Source of the DNA: Methanococcus maripaludis
GTDB taxonomy: Archaea; AGJL01; Methanococci; Methanococcales; Methanococcaceae
Direction: 5' to 3'
Length of the DNA: 64,000 nucleotides
NCBI RefSeq assembly: GCF_013760955.1
Contig: NZ_JACDUL010000004.1
Location: forward strand, 170,604 to 234,603
This document shows, piece after piece, positions 54,075 through 63,408 of the stretch (position 1 is the stretch's first letter; each line of letters opens with the position of its first letter). Position numbers and translations under genes: made by a program. The notes under the pieces were generated by a model. That model saw only the letters and a list, made by a program, of their open reading frames with translations. It had not been told where the DNA came from and did no database searches.

Positions 54075-54858
54075 ATCAAAATATAACCATTTAGTAATCT
54101 TTTTTTTAAATATTTTGATCATTAATTTTTAAATTAAAATTTAACACTCCAAATTTTAAAATATTCCAAACGCGTGCGAAAGACATATAAATTGAAACAT
54201 TTAAATTCATCTTGGGAATGGGATAGTGAACCACACCGTGCACTTTATTTTTAAATTTGATCATTTTCTAGATCTAAAATATTTTTCTAGATTATTTAGA
54301 TTATTTTTAAACATTTTAAAGGATATTTGGTATTATTTTCAAATAATTTTAAATATTATAACTGGATATTGGTATTTGGGGTAAATTCGGATCTATAATT
54401 GCACAAAACGCAATCGTACAAACTTATCGATTTTGAATTTTTCCCTATTCTGATCCCATTTTTTCTGGTATTATAGTCAATTTTTTCCAAATGTCTAAAA
54501 ATGAATATAATTTTAAATATGCTGTATTCTCTTGTTTTTTAGATTGTAATAGTTTACACATTTTGACGAAAATAATAGTTTAAATTCTATGTAATGATAA
54601 TTATTATGGGGATATATACTAAAGGGGCAGATTATTTTAAAAAAATTATCATCGCATTTTTTAAAGTCATTTTAAACACCCGAATACATCCCCTTTGCAC
54701 ATAGGTACCTGAACAGTACATTTCTCTTTCTTTTTTGTTAAAAAACAGACTTTTTTCAATCTTTAAAAAAATTTATTTCAAATTACAATTAATCCAAAAA
54801 TATGTAAATGTAGTATGTTTGTTTATAATGTAATATCATAATCTTAAACGTGAAACAG
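54075..54858. other. Long AT-rich intergenic region
   Basis: About 780 bases without a credible gene. AAAGGGG near 54623 and CCCCTTT near 54690 could pair over a long loop, and GTAC...GTAC strings occur near 54706-54720. Nothing else was recognised; the helicase promoter should lie at the right end. Confidence 0.4.
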
Positions 54859-56832
54859 ATGATCCCAGAATCTCCAAATATGCTAGAATATATCCCAGAA
54901 GACTTTAAGTACTGGCGAAAGTACCAGCAGGAAAAAATTGAGGAGATTTTAGGCCATATTTCAAACGGTAAGAAAATAATTGTTTTAAATGCGCCAACTG
55001 GAGCTGGAAAATCACTTTACAATATTTCAGTTGGTTCAATTTTAAATTCATTGAACGAAAATAACAATGCTTTTGTTTTAACTTCAACAAAAATGCTTCA
55101 AAATCAGTATTCAGACGAGTTTCCCGAAGTAATGGTAATTAAAGGACGTGCAAATTACCCTTGTAAATCATGGGAATGGCTTTACAATTTAAGAAAGAAT
55201 GAAGATGCTAAAAAAGGGAAAAAAACTGAAGAATACGCGCCAAAAACCTGTGAAGACTGTTATAAAATTGCTAAAAACACAAAATGTAACTTCGAAGGAA
55301 TTTGTGAATATAAAGTTGCTAAAAAAGAGGCTTTGGAATCTACTTTCGCATGCATGAATATGGCTTACTTTATCCTTGCAGTTCCAAACGAAGAAGTAGG
55401 CTTTGAAAACAGGACTTTATGTATTATTGACGAAGCACACCATATCGAAGATACATTAATGAATCACTATACAATTGAAATTACCAAAAAACGTGTAGAA
55501 AAGTTAAGAAAGAGTTTAAAAGAACAAAAAGAAGTTAACTTTCCAAAAGAAAAATGGAATGGAATTCTACCCGTAAATATCTATTTTAAAGATATTATTA
55601 ACTACGCAGTCGATGCAGCATTTGAAAATATCTACGAAGGGGAAGCTGAGCTCTTAAATTTTTTGAAAAAAACAGTTTACAGCGATATAAAACTAATCCT
55701 CGATAAGCCGTTGGTATCTAAAGATATCTTTTTTATGAAAGTTAAAAACCAAAAAAACCTAGTAAATATGTCTAATTTAGAAAGAAAACAGAAATTGATT
55801 AGTTATTCAAAAATGTTTTTACCTTCAAACTATATCGACCTTTCAGAATCTGAAACAACGAGATTTATGGATTCTATTGAAAAATACCAAAAAAGAATAA
55901 AAAATGCCATAAATTTATTCGATGATTTATACAAAATTGAAGAAATTCAAGAATCTGGCGAAATGGGTGCTAAATGGATTCCAACCCATGTTGAAAGAAA
56001 TTATGGAAAAAATGTTGGAACCCATTTAGAAAAAATCATTTTAAAACCAATCGACGTTAAAGACTTAAAAGAAGAACTGTTCGATCAGGCTGATTTCTAT
56101 ATTTTATCATCTGCAACGCTTTCAAAGCAGCATATGAAAGATTTAGGATTTAATGAAAAAGATTATGCAGTTGTAAGTGTTCCTGCATCATTTCCAGTTA
56201 AAAACAGGCCATTAAAAGTAATAAATGAATTTAACATGAATTATGAAAATTTAAATAAAAAAGACTATTTTAAAAAAGCTGTTGAAAAGTTGGATTTAAT
56301 ATTAAAACATCACGAAAATGAGCGTGGAATCATACACGTTTCATCAAATAAGCTCATGAATGATATTTTTAAAAATTCGAAATATAAAAACAGGATGATA
56401 AAAGTAACTTCTAATGGAAATCTGCTTGATGGAATAGAATCTATCGATTCTGGATTACATTATCATGAAAAGAATAATAACAGTGTTTTAATTTCACCAA
56501 GTCTCCATACTGGAGTTGATTTTAGGGATGACAAAGCAAGATTTCAGATTATCTTTAAAGTTCCATTCATGGCAGGAGATGAACAGGTGTCTGCAAGACG
56601 AAGGAAGGATCCAAACTGGTATTTTGGAAAAGCAGTAACCCAGATGATTCAGTCTTACGGAAGAACTACCCGTTCGGTAGATGATTATTCTGTAACGTAT
56701 ATATTAGATAAACGAGCACTTCATTATTTAAAAAATGATAATTTTACCCCCGAATGGGTAAAAGAAGCTGTTATTAAATATGATACTGTTGAAGATGCTT
56801 TAGAAGATAATAATTGTTTTAGTAAAAAATAA
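54859..56832 (+). CDS. XPD/DinG-like DNA helicase
   Basis: A 657-residue superfamily 2 helicase of the XPD/Rad3/DinG type. Walker A APTGAGKSLYN, a four-cysteine region between motifs I and II (CKSWEW, CEDCYK, KCNFEGICEY) that should hold the iron-sulfur cluster of this family, DEAH box CIIDEAHHIED, then ILSSATLSKQ (motif III) and QSYGRTTRSVDD (motif VI). It unwinds DNA 5' to 3' in repair in related proteins. ATG 54859 with GTGA upstream is preferred to GTG 54850. Alone on its strand. Confidence 0.85.
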   Translation: MIPESPNMLEYIPEDFKYWRKYQQEKIEEILGHISNGKKIIVLNAPTGAGKSLYNISVGSILNSLNENNNAFVLTSTKMLQNQYSDEFPEVMVIKGRANYPCKSWEWLYNLRKNEDAKKGKKTEEYAPKTCEDCYKIAKNTKCNFEGICEYKVAKKEALESTFACMNMAYFILAVPNEEVGFENRTLCIIDEAHHIEDTLMNHYTIEITKKRVEKLRKSLKEQKEVNFPKEKWNGILPVNIYFKDIINYAVDAAFENIYEGEAELLNFLKKTVYSDIKLILDKPLVSKDIFFMKVKNQKNLVNMSNLERKQKLISYSKMFLPSNYIDLSESETTRFMDSIEKYQKRIKNAINLFDDLYKIEEIQESGEMGAKWIPTHVERNYGKNVGTHLEKIILKPIDVKDLKEELFDQADFYILSSATLSKQHMKDLGFNEKDYAVVSVPASFPVKNRPLKVINEFNMNYENLNKKDYFKKAVEKLDLILKHHENERGIIHVSSNKLMNDIFKNSKYKNRMIKVTSNGNLLDGIESIDSGLHYHEKNNNSVLISPSLHTGVDFRDDKARFQIIFKVPFMAGDEQVSARRRKDPNWYFGKAVTQMIQSYGRTTRSVDDYSVTYILDKRALHYLKNDNFTPEWVKEAVIKYDTVEDALEDNNCFSKK

Positions 56833-56880
56833 AATCATAGTTATTTTTTGATGGTTTACAAAACTAAAAAATTTAGAAAA

Positions 56881-58374
56881 TTAGTGAATGGTAAGATTGC
56901 CATTAATTCCACCTAACTCCTTTATTTCTTCATAACCCGTATTTGTTATTTCGGTAATTGTTTGAGGTGGCCCTTTTAATATTCCGTACTTTTTTAAGGT
57001 TTCTAACGATATTGGAGGGGATAAATGGAAATGCATATTAAATATCATCACAGTTGTAGGTTTTTTAGCAATTTCTTCAATATCTTTTGCAGAATAAGCG
57101 GTTTTATTTCCAACAAGGTTCATAATCTCTTCAATACTTGTCAAATCTTTTTTGAATTCTTCTAAAACTCCCAAAGACGTAATTTCTTTATGGTCTCCTG
57201 AACGGTAAAATAGTAAAATATCTCCCTTTTTAATATTTTTTACAGGCGTATGTGATAGATATGCTTTTTTAATAGAGTCTCCTTTGATATCAGGATCTCC
57301 AAAATATTCATCAAGAGTCATTGAAGTTCTTTTATTGTAATCTGTAAAAAGTTTTTCGTGGTATTCGGGTTTTATCGGGACTACTAGCTTTTTAACACGT
57401 GTTCCATCGTAATATAATGGATAATATTTTTTAAAAATATCATCGTAGTTACAAAACATTAACTGGCGGTTATCTGGCTTTAAATCTTTAAAAAATACAT
57501 TTTCTCCATTATTATTCAATCCTATATTGAAAAAGCCATATTCTGTTATCAAATTTACCAAATGGTCGTAATTAGAATGAATAATATGATTTAAATATAA
57601 TTCATCGATTGAATTATCGATACAATGATCTATTGCTTTTTTTAGCAGTACTTCGTCCAAATTGTAACCTTCATGATCGAATTTTAAAACATGTATTTTA
57701 AAACGCCTTTTTTTAGGAAGTGGGGGGTTTGTATCAATGATTTCATAATCGTCATTGGAGAATATTAAAATAGCACCAATTCTGCCTTCATTTTGATAAC
57801 ACCAACATTTCATTCCTTCTATTGCGTTTTTAGAATACCATTCGTTAAATTCGGGATAATCATTCCTTGATGAATCAAATATCGGATCATTTACATCAAG
57901 TTTGTATATGGGCAGTAGTTTGATTTGGGGTGGAACATTTCGTTTTTTAATCGAATAAAATTCCTTAAAGAATTCTACTGCTTCATTTAATGATAAAACT
58001 CGGTCTTTTATATTTAATTGGACTGATTTTTTATGAATATCCTTATCATCAGTTAAAAGATAGTTTACTGCACCATTATAAACGGAATATAAAATGTTAT
58101 TGTCGATTTCGTCTTTTGAAGTATTAAATGCTCCAACAATTGAGTTAAACGTTAAATCTTGCATGGGTGAGGGAGCTTGTTCTAAAAGTGAGTATGAATC
58201 TAATTTTAAAAGAATTTTTTCGTTAATTTCGGTTTTAATTCCTTCAATAGATGAGGGGTGTATTAAAATAGTATCTTTTTTAGGAATTATATCAAATAAT
58301 TCATTTAAAGTTTCTGGAATTTCAAAATTGTCCTTTTTATGGATAAATATGTTTGTATCTAAAAGTACTTTCAA
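56881..58374 (-). CDS. PIN - GNAT - PUA/EVE-like three-domain protein
   Basis: A 497-residue protein with three modules. Residues 1-140: PIN nuclease fold, with VLLDTNIFI (D6), SSIEGIKTE (E44), DEIDNNIL (D88/D91) and YLLTDDKDI (D109/D110) as the metal site. Residues about 150-295: an acetyltransferase-like part (AILIFSNDDYEII, FKIHVLKFDHEG, LLKKAIDHC, ELYLNHI). Residues about 325-490: a PUA/EVE/ASCH-like part (AYLSHTPVKNIKKGDILLFYRSG, FHLSPPISLETLKKYGI). PIN domains cut RNA; the PUA-like tail could read modified RNA. No antitoxin gene is adjacent. Function unknown. Confidence 0.75.
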   Translation of the reverse strand: MKVLLDTNIFIHKKDNFEIPETLNELFDIIPKKDTILIHPSSIEGIKTEINEKILLKLDSYSLLEQAPSPMQDLTFNSIVGAFNTSKDEIDNNILYSVYNGAVNYLLTDDKDIHKKSVQLNIKDRVLSLNEAVEFFKEFYSIKKRNVPPQIKLLPIYKLDVNDPIFDSSRNDYPEFNEWYSKNAIEGMKCWCYQNEGRIGAILIFSNDDYEIIDTNPPLPKKRRFKIHVLKFDHEGYNLDEVLLKKAIDHCIDNSIDELYLNHIIHSNYDHLVNLITEYGFFNIGLNNNGENVFFKDLKPDNRQLMFCNYDDIFKKYYPLYYDGTRVKKLVVPIKPEYHEKLFTDYNKRTSMTLDEYFGDPDIKGDSIKKAYLSHTPVKNIKKGDILLFYRSGDHKEITSLGVLEEFKKDLTSIEEIMNLVGNKTAYSAKDIEEIAKKPTTVMIFNMHFHLSPPISLETLKKYGILKGPPQTITEITNTGYEEIKELGGINGNLTIH

Positions 58375-58474
58375 ATTATCCCCCGTATAACAAAATTATA
58401 GTATATTATGCCCCCAAAATATTAATTTTTTTCGATATGGAATGCTTAAAAAAATTAAAAATAAAAAAGAAAAA

Positions 58475-58705
58475 TTAAAAATCTTTTGAATATTCTTTTA
58501 ATGACTTATTTATTGTCCAGACCAGATCCCAAGCAGTAATTATTGATAGTAATATCATCAGTACTACAAAAATGGCTGCAAGATCTGTAACTTCGTAAGA
58601 AATATAGTTAGTCAGAAACGAAAGAATTTCTGGATTTAAACCGACAGAATATGCGAGTACTATCCAAAGAATTAGTAGAAGAATAATATTTAGTTCTTTT
58701 TTCAT
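58475..58705 (-). CDS. Small two-helix membrane protein
   Basis: A 76-residue protein with two membrane segments (about 6-24 and 42-62) and a short charged C-terminus. It starts six bases after the end of the 189-residue membrane protein, so both likely form one operon. Not recognised. Confidence 0.55.
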   Translation of the reverse strand: MKKELNIILLLILWIVLAYSVGLNPEILSFLTNYISYEVTDLAAIFVVLMILLSIITAWDLVWTINKSLKEYSKDF

Positions 58706-58711
58706 AAGAAT

Positions 58712-59281
58712 CTACTCTTCTTCTGGTTCTTTTACATCAGCTTTTTCAAACTTTTTTGTAATTTCTGCGGCTTTTCTTTCAATATCTTCTGAAAAAATAT
58801 TTCCTACGCGAATTATTACAAATATCGCCCAGATTATAAGCAGTACTAAAACGATTCCTGCAAGTGCTGCAAATATGCCTGCAAGAAGTGGCAGGAAGAA
58901 CATATAAGCAATTATTGCAAGTAATACATATCCAAGTCCCCTAAATCCAGACCGGTAATGCTGCAATTTTTCTTCATTCAAATCATCTTTCATGAATTTA
59001 ACTGCAACCATATCTGAAATACCATCAGTTAGCATTAATATATTTTTAAGTATTTTTAAAAGAACTATCACAAGCGCAATTATGATTACTCCCGAAATTA
59101 TGGCTTTCATCCCCATTAATCCAAAGATAAACGGATTCCCTAAAAAATCACCAAGTGGTTGGAATACCAAAATTGCAAGAAGCCATATTACAAAGGCAAC
59201 TATTAAATTTACAATTATTTTTGGAAAACTTTCATGTATTTTTCTTTGAGAATCTGCATAGATTCTATCTTTCTCCCACAT
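58712..59281 (-). CDS. Four-helix membrane protein
   Basis: A 189-residue protein. ATG 59281 follows GGGGTGA; a GTG three codons upstream overlaps that site. Four hydrophobic segments lie at about 25-48, 55-85, 120-140 and 142-162, and the C-terminus is charged and cytosolic (IERKAAEITKKFEKADVKEPEEE is rich in Lys/Glu). No known family seen; possibly a channel-like or scaffold membrane protein paired with the next small gene. Confidence 0.6.
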   Translation of the reverse strand: MWEKDRIYADSQRKIHESFPKIIVNLIVAFVIWLLAILVFQPLGDFLGNPFIFGLMGMKAIISGVIIIALVIVLLKILKNILMLTDGISDMVAVKFMKDDLNEEKLQHYRSGFRGLGYVLLAIIAYMFFLPLLAGIFAALAGIVLVLLIIWAIFVIIRVGNIFSEDIERKAAEITKKFEKADVKEPEEE

Positions 59282-59451
59282 ATTTTTCACCCCGTGTTAA
59301 ATTATCTTAACAGTAGTATAAGAAAGTAAATTTTAACATAAAAATTAATTAAAAAAATAAATTGTTACGTTTTATTTTTTTAAAATCGACCATATTTTAA
59401 AATTTAAAGTAAAAATTTTAGACGTTTACACATTTCAAAAGAGTAATAAAA

Positions 59452-59760
59452 TTAGCTTTTAGCTTTACTATTTTTAACCTTATTCCTAACGTAACTTTTC
59501 AAATCATCTTTTGTTTTTAGTTCAGACTTTTTATTATGATAAAAAATTCTTAAATTATCAATATTTTCGGTTAAATCAACGTCATAACGCTCTTTCAACC
59601 TTTTCAATACATTATCCATACATCTATGATTTTTCGAAGTTAAACTTGCATATGCATGGCCCAGAAGTGTTTTGAATTCATCATCCGAACTAAAAGAATT
59701 ATTTATCAGTTTTTTAATATTTTCCCTGATTTTTTGATATTTGTCCTTATCACTATCCAC
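59452..59760 (-). CDS. Small charged protein, paralogue of the protein at 21915-22211
   Basis: A 102-residue soluble protein starting at GTG after GGGGT. It aligns over its whole length with the protein at 22 kb (SSDDEFKTLLGHAYAS, a central HRCMDNVLKRLK, DLTENIDNLRIFYHNKK, TKDDLKSYVRN). The function is unknown. It sits at the edge of a 900-base gene-poor, decayed region, which suggests a mobile or accessory gene family. Confidence 0.65.
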   Translation of the reverse strand: MDSDKDKYQKIRENIKKLINNSFSSDDEFKTLLGHAYASLTSKNHRCMDNVLKRLKERYDVDLTENIDNLRIFYHNKKSELKTKDDLKSYVRNKVKNSKAKS

Positions 59761-60272
59761 AATACCCCATTAGTTAGTTTTTTAAAGGTAAGTATGATTG
59801 TTAAAACTCAATTGTAAATAAGCAATAAATTTAGCTGGATTGTATATCTCAAAACATAAACTCCCATTAGCTTGCTAAAGGGCATTTTTGGTCAAAACAT
59901 TTTTTATAAAAATTATGTTTTGTAAATAGTACAATATGTTACCTTTAAATGTTTAATTTACTACTATAAATGGTTATTTTGTGAATCGGGGCCCACAAAC
60001 CAGTAAACATGTTTTAAAATTCAAAAAATAATATTTTAAAATTAACTTTTAAAAATGTCTTGAAATTAGTAATAAACATACCTGTGACTTTTGATTGTTA
60101 AATGTGGGTGCTTTTAGGGGAAATTGAGATACGTCAAAATAGATCATTAAGGTAATACCTGGTTTGCATACTACTGAAAAAAAAGCGCTTTAAATCAAAA
60201 ACATAAGATTTAGCATTCTTTCAGCTTAGTTTGAAAATCTAAAAAAAAGTAAAACACTATTCAGGTGAGTTT

Positions 60273-60644
60273 ATGAGCAAAGCGGATTTTAAAGGCGTTT
60301 AAATTAGTAATGGCGAAGTAACACGTGCCTAGTAGTTCGCCCTTTTTCAGTATTTTATCCACATACTAAATTGTCTTGCATAGGATTTAAACTAGTATTT
60401 TCGACAGGACGTGTAATATTAGAACATGACCAAAACAATAAAATTTCATTAGATTATTCAAAAAGACAGAATTTATGAAAGTTATAATTTGTAATACCGT
60501 AATAAGAAATTGACTAAAAGTTTTAAGGTTGTAAAAGATAAAAACGTTAATTTAAAGATAGTAAACCGCCCTAATTTTTTGAAAATCACGAAAAAAATCG
60601 ATAGGAATATATTCAAAATAAATTCAATGTCGAAATTAGAATAA
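60273..60644 (+). pseudogene. Decayed protein-coding relic
   Basis: After GGTGAGTTT comes ATG 60273 reading MSKADFKGV, stop, ISNGEVTRA, stops; then a second frame (60347-60478) is open for 43 codons (KLVFSTGRVILEHDQ-like text), and a third (60495-60644) for 49 codons (KSFKVVKDKNVNLKIV). Together they look like one gene broken by stops and frameshifts. Its identity is not recognised. Within it GGCGAA (60312-60317) and TTCGCC (60336-60341) followed by T5 form a terminator-like hairpin. The 59761-60272 stretch before it shows no gene. Confidence 0.35.
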
Positions 60645-60668
60645 GTAAAAATATTCAAAAAAGAAAAA

Positions 60669-61217
60669 TCAATCCTTTGTTTTTCTTTGTCTAATGGTCG
60701 ATTGAATCTTTTCCATCCACTCAGGAATCCTCACATCAGCCGCAAGCGGGTGTTCTTTAAAATGCGGTTTGATATCAAGGACCGGGCTGCCGTCAATGGC
60801 ATCAAGACCTGTGACTTGGAGAGTTGTGCCTTCCACCCCAATTAGACGAACAGTAGTGGTAAGAATTGGATTCGGACGGGCAGGACTGCAAGTTGAGAAT
60901 AGTCCCACTAGGGGGTTTTCGGGATTACCCATTGGATGAACCATTTTTAGGGCACGGGCTTCGCGGGGAACATTATGGGCCCAGTAGATAATCGTGATAT
61001 GAGAGTATTCATCGATTCCTTCAAGGTGGTCAGCGAGGTCCTCGTTAAGGACTACCTCGGAGACCGTTTCGTCATTCTTGCGAACTTTCTCGAGGGTCGG
61101 GGCGATATCTTCGCGCATTCTGAGGCCTGTTTCATTTGCAATAAGGAATGGCTGCTTGGTAGTGTTGCGGACCACCCCAATCGGGTGCAAAATAATATCT
61201 TCAAATTGTGTATCCAT
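60669..61217 (-). CDS. trmO: tRNA (t6A37) methyltransferase TrmO family (TsaA/UPF0066)
   Basis: A 182-residue TrmO-type beta-barrel SAM enzyme; family members N6-methylate threonylcarbamoyladenosine 37 of tRNA. Seen: HPIGVVRN at the start, the FSTCSPARPNPIL signature, and LDAIDGSPVLDIKPH. ATG 61217 follows GGAGG. Codon use is clearly richer in G and C (GGG, GCC, CGG, CTC) than every neighbour, so it is probably a recent arrival from another genome. It lies beside a decayed gene. Confidence 0.85.
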   Translation of the reverse strand: MDTQFEDIILHPIGVVRNTTKQPFLIANETGLRMREDIAPTLEKVRKNDETVSEVVLNEDLADHLEGIDEYSHITIIYWAHNVPREARALKMVHPMGNPENPLVGLFSTCSPARPNPILTTTVRLIGVEGTTLQVTGLDAIDGSPVLDIKPHFKEHPLAADVRIPEWMEKIQSTIRQRKTKD

Positions 61218-61544
61218 AATTAGCCTCCGTTTCTCATAAATTTTGGTAATAAAGATTTTATTTTTGTTTTGAGCAGGTATTTGCCGCCCATTCAACTTAC
61301 AATATACGCGAAGAACTTATATATAATTTTTTATTTGTTTGGTATTTTTCAAACAAAAATATCGAATTTCAGTCTTTATTAGCAGATTTTTATTTGAAAT
61401 CCAATGTTTTGCAAAATTTACTTTTTTAAACTACTTTTTAAAAATTCAAAAAGAATATTATATTTTTAAAAAATTTTTCAAAAAATTAGCATCTTAATAT
61501 AAAAAAATAATATGGGAAAAATTTCCCTTCTGTTATTAAATGAT

Positions 61545-62882
61545 TTATTCAAAAGCTACTCCGCCCTCATAAAGTGTATAACCGTTTAAAACGATGTTTT
61601 CAGTGTTTCCACTCAGTTTGGTAATGTAGCTGTCACCAGTAAGTGTCCACGTGCTTGTACTATCAATAGTTACTAAAAGTGCTGATGCCGTTGTTCCATC
61701 AGAGTTTATTGCACCAGTATATGACGATCCATCCGAAATACTTAAATCCATTTCAGAAATAGAATCAACCATAATGTCTCCTGAAACAGTCTCTTCATTA
61801 AAGTTGACTTCACAAGTACCTCCATTGGAACCTGCACTTCCCCAACCTCTTGAACCGTCATTACCTGCAATCAAAATAAGGTAAGTTCCGTCTGCAAGGG
61901 TCAAATCAACGTTGTTTAGTGTAAGAATACTGTCAGTATTTGTAATATAAAACATATCTCCATTATTCGAAACCAAAGATCCGCCGGTCATGGTAAATGA
62001 GCTTGTTCCCACATCTGCGTCACCAGACATGCTTTGGTACAGCATTACGTTATGAATGTTTTCTGAACATTCATTACCATATACTCCTTCCATATTACCC
62101 ATTACTTCACAATTATTGATTGTAACAGAATTCAATCCTTCAACAACGACTGCCTCAGACGTTTCTGCAGTAAGTACTGCATTGCTTACCGTGATATCTG
62201 CAGTACTGTAAATTGCAGGTGCGCCTGAGCTTCCACTGGTTTTGTATGTACCGCCATCAACAACCATTGTTCCGCCACCACGATCACTCCTAATTGCAGC
62301 TTTCACAGTTGCAAAGACATTTAGATTGGTTGCGTACATTGTTCCGCCACCAGCAACCTCAATACCTCCAGCATTTCCGCCAGAAACGGTGATTTCAGTA
62401 TCTTCGATGTAAATTGTTGCACCATCGTATGCAAAAACACCATTTGAACCTTCAGTTGTAGCTGTAACCAAACCTCCATTAATGTAAAGGACTGCATTAT
62501 CTAATGCAAGAATTGCGGAATTTAAACCATAGAAACTTGATGCATCACTGCTTGATGCAGAACCGCCAGTTTTTTCCACAGTTACATCGTTAAGTGTTGC
62601 AGTAACTTCTCCTTCTGCCCTGATTGCATTTTCATCATCATTTGAAGATGCATACGTTCCGCCAGTTAGTTCTTCACCGTCAGTTAAAACGTATGCCCCA
62701 GTGCCGGTATCTACGCTAGCAGAACCACCTGCTCCTCCAGGAGGCATGCCCATTTCACCATCAGGCATTCCATTATAAGTGGAATCAATAGATGTTTGAT
62801 CTTCTTGAGTATCGGTACATCCAGAAATACAGACCAATAATACAAGAAAAACCATTAAGGGATAAAATTTTCTATTTTTCAT
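61545..62882 (-). CDS. Right-handed beta-helix lipoprotein
   Basis: A 445-residue exported protein. Signal then lipobox CISGC, so it is lipid-anchored. A Met/Gly/Pro-rich linker (NGMPDGEMGMPPGGAGG) precedes a long Ala/Ser/Thr/Gly/Val-rich part with repeated short strands (LDNAVLYINGGLVTATTEG, YDGATIYIEDTEITVSGG), typical of pectate-lyase-like right-handed beta-helices used as surface proteins. The GGAGGGG ribosome-binding site precedes ATG. Related to no known pathway in the window; a cell-surface or adhesin role is inferred. Confidence 0.78.
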   Translation of the reverse strand: MKNRKFYPLMVFLVLLVCISGCTDTQEDQTSIDSTYNGMPDGEMGMPPGGAGGSASVDTGTGAYVLTDGEELTGGTYASSNDDENAIRAEGEVTATLNDVTVEKTGGSASSSDASSFYGLNSAILALDNAVLYINGGLVTATTEGSNGVFAYDGATIYIEDTEITVSGGNAGGIEVAGGGTMYATNLNVFATVKAAIRSDRGGGTMVVDGGTYKTSGSSGAPAIYSTADITVSNAVLTAETSEAVVVEGLNSVTINNCEVMGNMEGVYGNECSENIHNVMLYQSMSGDADVGTSSFTMTGGSLVSNNGDMFYITNTDSILTLNNVDLTLADGTYLILIAGNDGSRGWGSAGSNGGTCEVNFNEETVSGDIMVDSISEMDLSISDGSSYTGAINSDGTTASALLVTIDSTSTWTLTGDSYITKLSGNTENIVLNGYTLYEGGVAFE

Positions 62883-63408
62883 AAAATCCCCTCCTATTTT
62901 TTTATTATAATTAAATTAGTTTAGTGCCTACCAATTCTTATTTTTCTTATCTTTTATATACTAATACAAAATACCAACAGAACCCCAAAAGCAGATAAGA
63001 TGATTAAATATCTGTTAATTAAGTTGATATTTTTTAAATTCTTAGAAATTATTTAAGTTCTATTTTCAAATTTTATTCAATTTTACTTAATAGATCTAAA
63101 TTTAACTAGAAAATAATATATACCTTTTATATTCAATTTTAATTGTATTTTTACAAAAAAAAGTTAAATTAAAATAGATCGGGAGGTATTGAAAGACATA
63201 TCTGGTTACATTGGGAAAATAATGATTAAAAAGATTATTTAACCAAATAAATAAAATAAAACTGTTTTCAACATTATTAATTATCAAAATAACATTTAAA
63301 TTAAGTTTTCAGTCCAAATATCTATTTTAAATGTTATAACTTGGAAAACTTACCCAAAAGTACTGAATTTTCTAAATAACTTAATCCAACGTATAATTGG
63401 AGGATAAA
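62883..63408. other. AT-rich divergent intergenic region
   Basis: About 525 bases between two divergent surface-protein genes. TATA-like strings occur on both sides (CTTTTATATAC near 62952 and GTATAATT near 63391). No gene or strong hairpin was seen. Confidence 0.4.

Noticed and set aside
63102..63287. A 61-residue minus-strand open frame in the 63 kb gap
   Set aside because: AT-driven Phe/Asn/Ile-rich text without a ribosome-binding site or pattern; it looks like chance.
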